From assembly GCF_945859685.1 (NCBI RefSeq), contig NC_079147.1:47436177-47500176 (forward strand): DNA of 64,000 bases. The letters run 5' to 3'. The stretch comes from Eupeodes corollae. Its lineage: Eukaryota > Arthropoda > Insecta > Diptera > Syrphidae. The notes beneath the pieces were generated by a model, which was not told where the DNA came from, ran no database searches, and worked only from the letters and a program-made list of their open reading frames with translations. This document shows positions 33,190 through 44,279 of this stretch, in pieces (position 1 is the stretch's first letter; each line of letters begins with the position of its first letter). Position numbers and translations under genes: made by a program.

Positions 33190-34556
33190 CCAGCCTGTTC
33201 TCATCCAAGGCGGTTGACAACAGTTCTCAACACAACAAAGAAAGCCGCCTTTTTATCTTCGACAAGGAGACTCATCAAAAATTCTTACTCGATTCTGGCT
33301 CAACGATTTGCGTCCTACCTCGTTCCAATGATTGCCCAAAGCAGAGAGGAGATCTTATTCTTCTTGTGGCTAACAACACCCCAATTCACACCTACCTCAA
33401 CATCGGGCTTCGGAGGGCTATAACATGGCCGTTCATCATCGCAGACGTTAAAACAGCAATCATTGGAGCAGACCTACTGGCACACTACGGGCTTTTAATT
33501 GATTTGAAGGCAAAACGCATCATCGACAAGACGACATCGCTAACGGCGCCTGGTAAAATTGAGTCAACCGACATCACTAGGCTACTTTCCATCAATGGAC
33601 CTGACACATACATTAGCCTGGTGAAACAATTTGTACTTGCCAACAGCAACTGTTCTAAAACGAAGCCCACTCAGACGCAACACCGCATAATAACTACAGG
33701 CCAGCCAAACGCAGAACGTCCAAGACGTCTCACCGGGCAAAAGCTTAAACAAGTTAAAGCAGACATCGAGAATTTCGTCAAAAAGGGATATTGTCGCGTA
33801 TCCAGCAGCCCATGGGCTAGTCCAATTCATCTCGTTGAGAAAAAAACTGGTGGTTGGAGATGTTGTGGTGACTATCGACGGTTGAATGCTCAAACACAAC
33901 CCAATAGATACCCGATACCACACATTATGGATTTCACCGAAAACTTATATAACAAATCTTGTTTCTCAATCTTGGATATGGATAAAGCGTATTATCAGAT
34001 TCCGATGGCACCTGAAGACATTGAGAAGACTGCGATCACAACCCCCTTCGGATTGTTTGAGTTTTTGGTTATGCCATTCGGCCTTAAGAACGCTACTCAA
34101 ACTTTCCAACGGTTTATGGATATAGTTCTTCGCAATCTGGATTTCGTTTTCTGCTACATCGATGACATCCTGATTGCCTCCAATTCAGAAGAAGAACACA
34201 AACAGCATGTTCTTCAAGTCCTTCAACGTCTCCAACAGTACGGTCTTGTAATCAACATCTCTAAATGCCAATTTGCGAAATCTGAGGTAACATATCTTGG
34301 ACACACTATAAATAAAGTTGGTTGCAGACCACCAGAAGACAGGGTCAACGCTATATCAAACTATCCAAAGCCAGCCACTATAAACGAACTACGTCGTTTC
34401 CTAGGAATAGTCAACTATTACCGTCGCTATATTCCGAGTTGTGCTCACATGCAAGCACCATTGAATGGACTCATCAAGGATTCGAAACGGAACGACAAAC
34501 GACCGGTTCCATGGAATCCTCTGGCTGAAAAGGCTTTTCAAGAGTGCCAGGCTTTC
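33165..34556 (+). pseudogene. gypsy protease and reverse transcriptase
   Basis: Long open frame. The protease active site LLDSGSTICVLP is at about residues 41-52 (D43-S44-G45) and a GADLL flap-end-like block at 101-105. The RT domain spans roughly residues 180-430. Visible are WRCCGDYRRLNA (231-242), the first catalytic Asp in SILDMDKAYYQIP (D271), TPFGLFEFLVMPFGLKNA (293-310) and the catalytic YIDD at 331-334, followed by FLGIVNYYRRYIP. All three RT Asp are present. The frame is derailed at about 34545-34556 by a deletion at the start of RNase H; the short extension to 34586 is out-of-frame residue. Confidence 0.9.
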
Positions 34557-34890
34557 AAAGTCCCAGGCTCGATACAGCACTTATGATCGGGAACTTCTTG
34601 CTATTTACCTTGCCATACGTTTCTTCAGACACATACTAGATGGTTGTCGCTTCGTGGTGCAAACGGATCACAAGCCACTGATCTATGCCTTTCAGCAGAG
34701 CTCCGACAAAGCTCCCCAACGCCGGTTGACACAATTGGTCTTTATATCGCAGTTCACAACAGACATAATTTATCTTCCCGGCAAAGACAACACCGTGGCA
34801 GACGCGCTGTCAAGAGTTTACGCTTTAACAATGCCATCACAGTTCGATCAACGTGAATTACATCTGTCGCAACTGCTGGATCCTGATTAA
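34550..34890 (+). pseudogene. gypsy RNase H, N-terminal half deleted
   Basis: Picks up in a different frame with LSKSQARYSTYDRELLAIYL (containing the catalytic Glu region), VVQTDHKPLIYAF (a catalytic Asp) and LPGKDNTVADALSR (the last Asp). The first strand, with the first catalytic Asp, is missing, so the domain cannot work. The frame ends at TAA 34888-34890; integrase follows in the same frame, so this stop is probably a point mutation. Confidence 0.85.
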
Positions 34891-34926
34891 CAAGAACTTC
34901 TAAAGCCAGGAAACACTTCCCTCAAA

Positions 34927-35915
34927 ATGACCAAATTAACCTTAGAACCTGGCATCAAAATTTATTGCGACATTTCGGACAACCTGATTCGACCATATAT
35001 ACCATCGTCTCTACGTCGACAAGCCTTTGAAGCGATACACAATTTGTCACATCCCAGCGGAAGGTCTACCAGTCGCCTACTCAGGGAGAAATTCATTTGG
35101 CCAAACATCAGAAAAGACGCCCTGGAATGGTCTCGTACTTGTGTTCAATGTCAACGTTCAAAAATCAATCGACACACAAAACAATCACCGGAACCAATCA
35201 ATGTTCCAGACCAACGTTTTCAACATGTACACATCGACCTAATTGTCCTCCCGCATTGCAAAGGAAACAGATATTGTCTGACAATGATTGACCGTTTCAG
35301 CAGATGGCCGGAAGCTATACCTCTACAAGAGATGAGTGCAGAAACAGTCGCATCTGCATTTTACAACCATTGGGTTTCCCGATTCGGCTCACCAATCACA
35401 ATCACGACCGACCAAGGTACTCAATTTGAGTCTGCCCTTTTCTCAGCGCTCATGAAGTTGATTGGCACCACGAGGGTAAGAACTTCACCTTATCACCCTG
35501 CTTCAGACGGACTAGTGGAACGATGGCATCGCTCTTTGAAGACCGCTCTGATGTGCCACGAGAAGACAAATTGGGTAGACGCACTTCCAACAGTACTAAT
35601 GGGAATTCGAACAACCTACAAAGAAGACATTAAAGCGTCCGCAGCCGAAATGCTCTATGGAACGAGTTTAACCATACCTGTCGAGTTCTTTGTTAACCAA
35701 GACACTTTCTCTGACCCACAGATATTCGTTCAAAAACATCGAGAGGTCATGCGCAAGTTTCGTGCATCTACGACATCAAATCATGCCACCAACACAAAAT
35801 TGTTCGTTTCACCTGACCTGTACAAATCTTCACATGTTTTTCTTCGACGCGATTGCGTTAAAAAGCCATTGGAACAACCATACTCTGGTCCTCATCCTGT
35901 AATAAAAAGAAACTT
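34927..35915 (+). pseudogene. gypsy integrase, core intact
   Basis: Residues are numbered from the Met at 34927. The zinc-binding HHCC motif is H38, H42, C72 and C75. The DDE core is D104 (HIDL), D162 (TTDQGTQF) and E198 (DGLVERWHR), the D,D35E spacing of integrases. The C-terminal part runs to HPVIKR and then breaks off at the junction with a diverged RTE, so no chromodomain or 3' end is present. The enzyme would insert element cDNA. The lost C-terminus and upstream breaks make it a relic. Confidence 0.85.
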
Positions 35916-37450
35916 TGAACTTTGATTTCTTCTATGGAAAGTGTCTACTCAATGGGAGGAAGTGCTTATTTGGATGTGGATTTGCTGTCATAGAGAAACT
36001 AAGACAAAGAGTTTTAAGATTTCGACGGAAGAGAAAGATGAAAATACTAAAGAAGAATTCTATGAGCTTCTCGCCAAAGCATATGAGCAATGTCCCAAAA
36101 ACGACGGAAAAACTCTCCTGGGAGAATCGGAAGACATACCCTACACGACATCACATCCGGAAACGGACTCCGACTTCATAGCCGAGAAAAACATGGTGTT
36201 GAGTAGCACCAGATTCCAACACCCAGATATCTAGAAAGGTACTTGGCGGTCCGCCGATGATCGAAGATTCACGGAAGACACTCCTTTAGCATACTTGGCG
36301 ACCATAGGTACAGATGAGCCAACATAGATTCCGAAGCTCTTAGACGAATAACAACCTCGAGGAGAAGTTTCAACATTGGAAGACTGCAGCAGGAGGATAC
36401 CGCCAATGGCTTTGCCGACCGAGTATCCTTAGAGCTTGCGAGAAACCCTACAACGCACGAGATGTGCCCAGAGACCCACTGGCAAGCCTGCAAAGATAAG
36501 GATTAGAACACCGTAGTCTAGACGCAGTCAATGCTAAAAATCTGGAGAGATCATTTCAACCAGCTGCTTAATGGTAATGAAGTAAATAATTCCGCCAGTG
36601 AGCAGCCAAGTCAAATCGATTTGGTTGAGGATCTACAATTCCATCCACCCGACCAGAGTGAGATCAGACTGCCCATCACTAGGCTGAAGTCGAACAAAGC
36701 GGCTGGTTATGACGGTCTGCAGGCGAAGTTTTTTTAAAATTTTGAAGCAGTTTTTGGCAGTGTAGATAGGAACGAACTATATACGGTGCCATTTTGAGTT
36801 CAGGATGGCGCTGGAAAATGCTCGTTGCTACGTCAAAATTAAAAGAGACTTGACCAAAAACCTTCGAAACCATCTGAGGACTTCGACAATGTGATGCACT
36901 GCCATGTATCTGCTTCAATATTGTTCTTGAAAGAGTGTCACGCAACACCAACACCAATACAAGTGGCACCATCTTTCAAAAATTTACACAACATCTTGGA
37001 AATGCAGATGACATCAACGGCGATTCTGAGGCGAAGAAAATAAATCTTTTTACTGTTTTTACTGTCGTCAAATAGAGTCGATTCACATCGTAGATTTGGT
37101 CAAAATGTGCGGATTAAGGATCTCCTGGTATCTTCGAAAAGAAGGCTCTGCGTACGATCTATGGTCCGGTTTGCGTTGACAGGCAAAGTAACATCTGGCG
37201 GAGAAAATTTAAACAAAGTTATACGAGTTGTACACTAGCCACTATTAAAAAAAACTGCGTGTTCAACGCTTAAGATGGCTAGAGCATGTCTAGCGAATGA
37301 ACATCGAAGCTCCAGCCCGTAAGCTATTCAACGCTTAGCTTGAGGGAACAAGAAGCAGATGCAGGCCTCATCTCCGGTGGAGTGATCAAGTTGACTCCAA
37401 CGCACGTCAACTTGGTATTCGATACTGGAGGCAGGAAGCTAGAAATCAAG
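35915..37450 (+). mobile_element. diverged RTE-type LINE
   Basis: Starts in EN with FFYGKCLLNGRKCLFGCGFA, comparable to YYGDCYHENQQRLFGCGFVI of copy 4. It continues with STRFQHPDI, then a linker with MLKIWRDHFNQLLNGNE and LKSNKAAGYDGLQAKFF (36531-36737). Relics of RT follow (ALENARCYVKIKRDLTK), then NADDI where others have YADDI. It ends with a 3' region like CDTGGRKLEIK and GTAAGTATG. It is heavily broken. It is clearly separate from the main RTE family. Confidence 0.7.
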
Positions 37451-37454
37451 TAAG

Positions 37455-38128
37455 TATGTATTTATACTAATTTGTTTGAAGAAAATATTTTTAATTTGTG
37501 AAAACATATTTGAGTCAAAAATTATTTCGTACCAAGTTTTACTAAAGTTTGTATACATAATACTTTATGTTAAAATATTATCAATTTGATCTTTAACGAA
37601 ATTTTACAAAAAATTTAATTACTATTTTTTTTAATTAAAGATATTTAAGTCGAATATAAATGTTTACCAACTTTTAGTAATGTAGTATTTTTAAGGATTG
37701 TATTTTTGCAAAAAAAACTGTCAAGTCGATTTTTGTCTAAATTTGACAAGAGGTTAAAAACGTTATTCTTTGTTGCATACAATTATTTTGGAGATGAAAA
37801 CATTTTTTGTTTACAATACATTATATAATACTTAATATAATTTGAGTCTCTAGCGTTGTTGGTTCTTGATTTATTAACCAACACTTTTTGTTAAATTGCT
37901 ATAGTTGCACACACTAAATTTTTGTAAGATTCATTTCTGCATCTTAATCTGTTATTATCTGAATAACGAAATATATTTGTTCGGACATACGTACAAATGG
38001 ACATACAGACGTAGGTATAAAATCATTTATTTAGATTCTAGGGACATTGAAACGTCATAAAATGTCAACATTTTTAATTTGACAAATCGGACCGATTTCA
38101 TAATAACTTCCTCTGGGAAGTTAAAAAT
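37455..38128 (-). repeat. R-A repeat, copy 6
   Basis: Minus-oriented core units (GTTTTACTAAAGTTTGTAT, TTTTGCAAAAAAAACTGTCA), a TCTAGCGTTGTTGGTTCTTG block, a degraded microsatellite, TCTAGGGACATTGAAACGTC, and the palindromic end AACTTCCTCTGGGAAGTT at 38105-38122. Confidence 0.75.
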
Positions 38129-38914
38129 ATGTCTTATAGATAATAACGTAAAAATATGCTTTAAGGTTCTTAAAAACAAAATTAGTATGGTTGCGACGTA
38201 TGTATTAGAAACACGTCCTGTCCACGGCAAGTTTTGCATTCGTAAAAAATTTCGAACTCGATATTTTAATCAAACATTACGATGTGAAGAAAGTCGAATA
38301 AAGTGGGTACCCTGTTTCATTTGTCTGTCTTTCTGTCTGTCCTGGCCTCTACAGCTCAAACTATTGAGTCGATTGACTCCAAAAATTAAGGTTTTAAATT
38401 GGTTCACGTTAGGCGCTTATTCATTTTTTCGCTTTTTTAAGACTAAAAATTAGAATTTCCTCTGAAACAAACCGATACATTTTTTTTTAATTTTTGCTTG
38501 AAGTTTGTTTCTTAATTTGACTTCTTTTATGTTATTAATACAAAATTGATTAAGAAAAAAACCACTCTAACGAATTTAAAATACAAATAGACAAAAATTG
38601 TTTTTTTTTTTTAACAAATGGCGTTTCAATTTTTAAAAGTATTTTTTTTTGCAAGTACATTTTTAAATCTTAAATTACAGGAAATATTCTTAAACAGACT
38701 CTTTGGAATCATGAGCAAATTCGTACGACCCAGTTGTGCATTTTTCTTACTATTACCTGACCCAGTCATGCGTTGCTATAGCTAACGATTTTTGTCATAT
38801 AACATTGTTGTAAACTATTTAAAGGAAACGGTAGGAGAACATCAGACATAGGCACCACCATGCTTTGTTACATATGTATACGCAATTTGCGCAATTTGTA
38901 AAAAAAACATAGCA
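38129..38914. other. spacer, no gene seen
   Basis: A 124-codon open frame at 38079-38453 runs out of the R-A end into this spacer. It has no recognised motif, and its start lies in repeat DNA. T-runs are common near 38600-38650. Confidence 0.4.
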
Positions 38915-39128
38915 ACCTTCATGACTTCTTGCGAGGAATTGACAAACTCTCCAAGAGTAATTCTTGTCATGAAAAGTGCTTTCTCAAATTTGCCGTTCGG
39001 ATTCGGCTTAAAACTGTAGGTCCCTTCAATCCCTGACAACAGTACTCGAACGCAGGAATGGTTGAGAGTTGTCATTTACTAGGTCCTAGTTCTCAAACGG
39101 ACTCTTGCGCCAACCAGTTTATTTATTT
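38915..39128 (+). mobile_element. SINE, copy 2 (head missing)
   Basis: The body begins at TCATGACTTCTTGCGAGGAA and continues with TCATGAAAAGTGCTTTCTCA and CGTTCGGATTCGGCTTAAAA. It ends GGTCCTAGTTCTCAAACGGA with a TTTATTTATT tail. The tRNA-like head is absent. Confidence 0.75.
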
Positions 39129-39444
39129 AACCTTCATGACTGATTTTCTACTACCGTTACCCCTTATTACAATGAAATTATAGGTGAACGAATTATTAAT
39201 CTACAAATATCTACAAATTGAAGTTCAATTGGAAAATTTACACTATCATTTTACTCACAACATAAGTATCATCAGTATCGATTGGTAACAAGTGTTCTAT
39301 CTGTAAGTTAATTAATTGTGTGCAGTTCTATTTAACCGTTTTTAATATCTAGTAATTGAACCCTTCCGCAACACTGCAGCTGTTGCACTGTTCTTTTTTA
39401 TGTTACTCATTGTAAAACTAAAATTCAATGTATTTAGTACAACC

Positions 39445-39455
39445 TATACTTTAGT
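39445..39455. repeat. target-site duplication, left (RTE copy 4)
   Basis: TATACTTTAGT, repeated exactly at 42556-42566. It flanks the 5'-truncated start of RTE copy 4. Confidence 0.9.
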
Positions 39456-39529
39456 TTTATCCGGCTCCCCATCCTTGGAGTTATACTTAGGATCTGGCCC
39501 TCCAGGTTGGGGGTTGTGCGTCGGGGTGA

Positions 39530-40687
39530 CTTCCTGGCCACGTAAAAGCTTTCAAAGTTGCGAAGCACCAACAAGCCTCGGATACGGACGGATTTACTGT
39601 TGACAACCAACGCAAACGAATAAAGGACAACGAACTTCGGATATGCACGTGGAATGTTAGGTCAATTAACAGACCACGTGCAGCCGAAGAATTAGCGGAG
39701 GCCCTAGAACGATATAAAGCAAATATCACCGCCATCCAGGAAATACGATGGGATGGGCCGGGCAAAAAGAGGATGAAAAACTGCGATATTTACTATGGTG
39801 ACTGCTACCACGAAAACCAACAGCGCTTATTTGGATGCGGATTCGTCATTGGAGCCAGACTTAGGCAAGAAGTCTTGAGCTATAGGTGCATCAATGAGCG
39901 CCTCATGACCATACGCATCAAGGCTAAATTCGGCAACATTAGCCTGATATGCGCGCACGCCCCCACAGAAGAGAAAGACGACAACACCAAAGATATGTTC
40001 TTCGAGCTCTTAGACAAAACATATGAGCAGTGCCCTAGCTACGATATTAAAATAGTCCTGGGCGATTTTAATGCCAAGCTAGGAAGGGAAGACATCTTCG
40101 CTGGAATAATCGGGAAAAACAGCCTGCACGACAACACTTCCGACAATGGATTCAGGCTCATAGATTTTGCTGCGGGGCGAAACGTCATGGTAGCCAGTAC
40201 GCGTTTTCCACACCTCAACATCCACAAAGGAACTTGGACTTCTCCAGATCAATCTACCGTCAACCAGATTGACCATATTGCGATCGACGCCAGACACGCT
40301 TCCAGCATTATGGATGTACGAACTTTCCGAGGAGCTAACATCGACTCGGACCACTACCTCGTTGTAGCCAGGGTAGCACTTCGGATTTCCAGACCCAAGG
40401 CAAAACAGGGAGGTGCTGGGAGAAGGTACAACGTCGAACGGCTACAATCCCCAGAGATAGCCAAATCCTTTTCCCACCGAGTTACAAGTAACATCTCTCG
40501 AAGTTCTCTGCCGCCAACACAATGTATCGAAAACCAGTGGCAACATTGCCAAGCTGCAATCAGAGAAGCCACCTCTGATTTCCTGGGTTTCAAACAGCCA
40601 GCAAGAAGGAACCCCTGGTTTGATGAGGAATGTCGGAAGGCAAATGCCGCCAAACAACAAGCACGCAAATCGTGCAGAAGAGGCTAG
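39530..40687 (+). pseudogene. endonuclease domain, RTE copy 4
   Basis: About 385 open codons. APE-type endonuclease motifs in order: ICTWNVRSINRP (metal-binding Asn), ITAIQEIRWDG (catalytic Glu), ICAHAPTEEKDD, IKIVLGDFNAKLG (Asp and Asn), NQIDHIAIDAR, and SDHYLVVARV (the Ser-Asp-His triad end). This enzyme would nick target DNA to prime reverse transcription. The frame is lost after KSCRRG at 40687, where a deletion relative to copy 2 joins different frames. All endonuclease residues appear present, so this domain alone is intact. Confidence 0.85.
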
Positions 40688-41031
40688 AGGAACGCTGACT
40701 TCTCAGAAGCAAAAAGAGAGGGCATGAGAAGCGTGCAGTCGAAAATGTTGAGAGGTTTAAAAGCAGGAATGAAGTTCGAAAGTTTTATAAACAGGTGAAA
40801 CGAAATTAACAGGAACATAAACCTGGAACCGAAGGCTGCAAAGACGAAAGTGGAAACATCATAGTGGAACCGCAATCAATGTTGAGAATATAAAAGGACC
40901 ACTTCTGTAGACTGTGTAACGGCGACGACGAACTGAATTCCGCTGTCAGTCAGGATGATCCATTCAACATAGACGACGAAAGCCAACAATCCCGTCCACC
41001 AGACTTAGACGAAGTAAAGATTGCCATATCT

Positions 41032-41928
41032 AAGCTGAAGTCTAATAAAGCCGCTGGAGTGGATGGCTTGAATGCCGAGTTCTCTAAAGCAGCTGGAGAT
41101 AAGTTGGTTAGGAGCATGCATCAACTTATCTGTAAGATATGGTCGGAAGAAAGCATGCCCAATAAATGAAACCTCAGTATTATTTGCCCGATCCTGAAAA
41201 AAGGAGACGATCTAAACTGTACCAACTATAGCTATAGAGGAATAAGTCTACTTAACATCGCCTATAAAATCTTCTCTGCCATAATATGTGAACGTCTAAA
41301 GCCCATCGTCAACAACCTGATAGGTCCTTATCAGTGTGGTTTTAGACCAGGAAAGTCCTCAGTTGATCAAATATTCACATTACGGCAGATCCTGGAAAAA
41401 ACTCAAGAGCACCAAATCGACACCCACCATCTTTTCATCTATTTCAAGGCCGCATATGACAGCATCTACAGGGACGAGCTGTATAGAGCCATGTCTAGTT
41501 TTGGCATCCCTGCTAAACTCGTCCGTTTGTGCAGGATGACCGTAAAGAATTCACGCTGCTCCATAAAGGTTGGAAACAACTTAACAGAACCTTTTGATGT
41601 CAAAAAAGGTTTTAGACAAGGTGATGCGCTGTCATGCGATTTTTTTAACATCGTGCTTGAAAGAATAGTGCACAGCTCACACGTCAACATTAGAGGCACT
41701 ATCTTTCAAAAGTCTGTCCAATTACTGGCATATGCTGATGACATTGACATAATCGGAAGAACTCAGCGATATGTCAATGGGGTTTTTGTGAGTATTGAGG
41801 CAGAGGCGGCAAAAATGGGTTTAACGGTTAATGAGGGCAAAACAAAGTACATGCTGTCGTCAAGAAAGGACATACAACACCGACGTTTTGGTCAAAACGT
41901 CACAATCGACAGACGTATGTACCTTTGA
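41032..41928 (+). pseudogene. reverse transcriptase domain, RTE copy 4
   Basis: The frame begins around LKSNKAAGVDGLNAEFSKAA. It continues NLSIICPILKKGDDLNCTNY, GPYQCGFRPGKSSVDQIF, YFKAAYDSIYRDELYRAMSS (the first Asp block has Tyr-Phe where a Asp-Phe is usual), DVKKGFRQGDALSCDFFNIV and QLLAYADDIDIIGRT (catalytic YADD near 41735). A TGG-to-TGA change near 41170 and a 6-base duplication near 41233 are visible. The frame ends at 41928 and continues in another. Confidence 0.85.
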
Positions 41929-41929
41929 G

Positions 41930-42457
41930 GTAGTCAAGGACTTCGTCTACCTAGGCTCCGCTGTAAACGCAGAAAACAACACCAGCGCTGAGATCAAACG
42001 CAGAATAACTCTTGCTAACCGCTGTTTCTTTGGACTAAGAAAGCAATTGAGTAGTAATGTCCTCTCTCGAGGGACCAAAGTGTTGCTATATAAGACCCTT
42101 ATCATCCCCGTCCTGCTATACGGTGCAGAAGCATGGACCATGACAAAAGCGGATGAAAGCACCTTGGGTCGCTTCGAGAGAAAAGTTCTTCGTGTGATCT
42201 ACGGTCCCGTATGCATCGAAGGGGAGTGGAGCAGAAGATGGAACGACGAACTGTACGGGCTGTACAGCGACGTAGACTTAGCAAGAAGAGTAAAAGTCCA
42301 ACGACTAAGATGGCTGGGTCACGTAGAGCGCATGGAAACCAATGCTCCGGCCCGGAAAGTCTTCGAATCCGCACCCACAGGACAGCGCAGTAGAGGAAGA
42401 CCGCGGATCAGGTGGCGCGCACAAGTGGAAGGTGACCTCACCCAACTTGGAGCGTGA
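41930..42457 (+). pseudogene. C-terminal region of RTE copy 4
   Basis: After a frameshift at about 41920: FEVVKDFVYLGSAVNAENNT, SRGTKVLLYKTLIIPVLLYG, ESTLGRFERKVLRVIYGPVC, LRWLGHVERMETNAPARK and RGRPRIRWRAQVEGDL. LRWLGHVxRM followed by GRPRxRW is a hallmark of this LINE group's C-terminus. The role is probably template or target binding; the sequence does not show it directly. Confidence 0.8.
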
Positions 42458-42510
42458 AACTGGAGACATCTAGCTAGGGACCGAGCTAGATGGAGAAGTT
42501 TGTTGGGTGA

Positions 42511-42555
42511 GGCCTTAGTTCACACAGGACTGTAGTGCCACCTTAAGTAAGTAAG
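42511..42555 (+). other. 3' end of RTE copy 4 shared with the SINE
   Basis: GGCCTTAGTTCACACAGGAC followed by TGTAGTGCCACCTTAAG and the TAAG tail. SINE copies end in GGCCCTGGTTCACAACAGAC (43462-43492, minus) or GGACTGTTGTGCCACCT (58272-58290). The match suggests the SINE uses the RTE reverse transcriptase. Confidence 0.75.
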
Positions 42556-42566
42556 TATACTTTAGT
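42556..42566. repeat. target-site duplication, right (RTE copy 4)
   Basis: TATACTTTAGT, an exact copy of 39445-39455, directly after the TAAG tail. Confidence 0.9.
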
Positions 42567-43461
42567 CTTAGCAACATTTAGTGGTTATGCTATTGAATTG
42601 TAGCTTGTATAAAAACGTTAACATAATTGCGACTGTTAGATAATAGACACAAAATTTGAAACAAAATAATATTGCCATCATAAATTGGGATGTAAGGTAA
42701 CCTATCTTTCAAGTCGAATCAAAGTTCACACGGTGTACAAATTTGATTAAAATCAGTTAAGTAGTTTGGAAGTCCACCGCGAACAAACATCGTGAAACGG
42801 AATTTATATATATATATTTAAGAAAAAAGTTTAAAAATTCTGTTGACACTGGTCGATACTACATAACTTTCGAATCAATGACGCTAAAGACTTCAATTAA
42901 ATTGTGTAGTAATTGTGTAATTGTGACACGGTTGCAAATAGTTATAAAACGGAAAATTTCAATTAACGCTTCCTCCAAAAATTACAAATATCTCGGGAAC
43001 AAAAACACTGAGATATCGAAATATAACTTATTTTATCACATGCGATACATTGTTGTTAATTTTCTTAAAATCGATTTCATTTGTACCATCACTGAAAATT
43101 GATAAAAGATTGTTTTTGATTCAAGTATCCTAAGGCTTGACATTTTACTTTGTAGTAATTTTCTAAATACTAAACAATTTACTAGTTTAAACCTTTCTTT
43201 TCTTTTTGATAACTAGCAAATTGCTAATTGTCTTTTATTAAAAAATGGACAACCGATAAAAATAAACAAATCAAACAAACTTACCATTGCAAGCACAGGT
43301 TCTATAAGATTAATAGTTCATAGGATTGACCTAGTGTTCCATTTGAAAGTTTACTTACCAACATCCTAATGTCCAAACAATATTTTTTTTAGTACTTGTA
43401 ATTCCGGAGAAAACTAAGCCTCCGATTTGTAATTCGATCTAAGATGTTCAAATCAAATGGG
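42567..43461. other. spacer with an R-A fragment
   Basis: Mostly AT-rich DNA. About 42880-43000 resembles R-A in plus orientation (ACGCTAAAGACTTCAATTAA, AATTGTGACACGGTTGCAAA, AAATTTCAATTAACGCTTCC). No gene is seen. Confidence 0.5.
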
Positions 43462-43759
43462 GTGGAGCAACAGTCTGTTGTGAACCAGGGCCTAGTGACT
43501 TACAACTCTCAACCATTCCTGTGTGCGAGAACTGTTGTAAGGAATAGAAGGGACCTACAATTTTAGGCCGAATCCGAACGGCTAGTTTGAGAAAGCACTT
43601 TTTCATGACAAGAATTACTCTTGAAGGATTTGCCTCGCAAGAGGCAGTACCCGCGAAAATAATTTTTTTTTTTTAATTAAGGTGTCACAGGCAGGAATTG
43701 AACCCAAGATCCCTTGCATGACAGTCCAACGTACTAACCATCATGCCACGGGTACTAAC
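43462..43759 (-). mobile_element. tRNA-derived SINE, copy 3 (complete head)
   Basis: On the minus strand it starts GTACCCGTGGCATGATGGTT, a pol III A-box-like block, then GGACTGTCATGCAAGGGATC, and the B box GGGTTCAATTCC at about 43697-43708. The body (AAGTGCTTTCTCAAACTAGC, CGTTCGGATTCGGCCTAAAA) follows, and it ends GGCCCTGGTTCACAACAGAC. A tRNA-like head followed by an unrelated body and a LINE-like 3' end is the classic SINE layout. Confidence 0.85.
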
Positions 43760-44279
43760 TATCTAAGATGTTCAAGTTTTCTAATAAGACTGTTACCTTG
43801 TCAAACCGAAATAAAAATTCTGTCTTCGTCTTCCGAAAACATTTTTTTAACTTAAAACAAAACAATTGGAGCAAAAATGGACTCTGTCGAGTATAAAATT
43901 GTAAAGAAATTTTGTCTGTTATAATAACAGAAGACTTATGGATTTAACAAATTGCTAAACGTTAAAGAAGCTATTTCGTTATATTAACTTAAGCTTAGTG
44001 TTCAGAGATAGTTAGATAATCATTTTGTATAATATTTTACAAAATCTTTAAAAGAAAAACTTACACCGCAAAAATGCTCCAATGAATATTTGTAAGTCTG
44101 AAATCTCTTCTATAAAATGTGAAGTCAACTCTTTAAATTCTAAAATAGAATTGATTTGTATTGAATTTTAAAACACTATTTAAATTAAAAGTTTATTTAC
44201 ATTCGAAAAATAAAGATAGTAAAACTAAGTGAAAAGTTATTATTTAATAACTAAGTTAACAATATGATGTAAGACTTTT
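43760..44279. other. spacer, no gene seen
   Basis: AT-rich DNA without a recognised repeat or convincing frame. Confidence 0.4.

Larger units (their letters stand above)
32027..35915 (+). mobile_element. Ty3/gypsy LTR retrotransposon, degenerate, no 3' LTR
   Basis: Order of parts: putative 5' LTR, primer-binding site, gag, zinc-binding segment, protease, RT, partial RNase H, integrase. This PR-RT-RH-IN order defines Ty3/gypsy. No envelope-like frame follows integrase. Damage includes a stop in gag, two frame changes at the gag/pol border, a deletion within RNase H, a stop between RNase H and integrase, and loss of everything after the integrase core, where a diverged RTE begins. The coding parts are better preserved than most LINEs here, suggesting a younger or more constrained history. 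Confidence 0.9.
39456..42555 (+). mobile_element. RTE-type LINE, copy 4 (best preserved, with TSD)
   Basis: 3.1-kb insertion with an 11-bp target-site duplication and a 3' tail of TAAGTAAGTAAG. It is 5'-truncated: it begins at GGCTCCCCATCC, about 335 bp inside copy 2's leader. Contents in order: EN frame, linker, RT with intact YADD, C-terminal DNA-binding-like region, 3' UTR GGACTGTAGTGCCACC. EN plus RT without RNase H, and a short microsatellite tail, fit the RTE clade. It carries a few stops and frameshifts but is the reference for the other copies. Confidence 0.9.

Noticed and set aside
38079..38453. 124-codon frame as a gene
   Set aside because: It begins inside the R-A palindromic end, and its composition follows the local AT-rich DNA.
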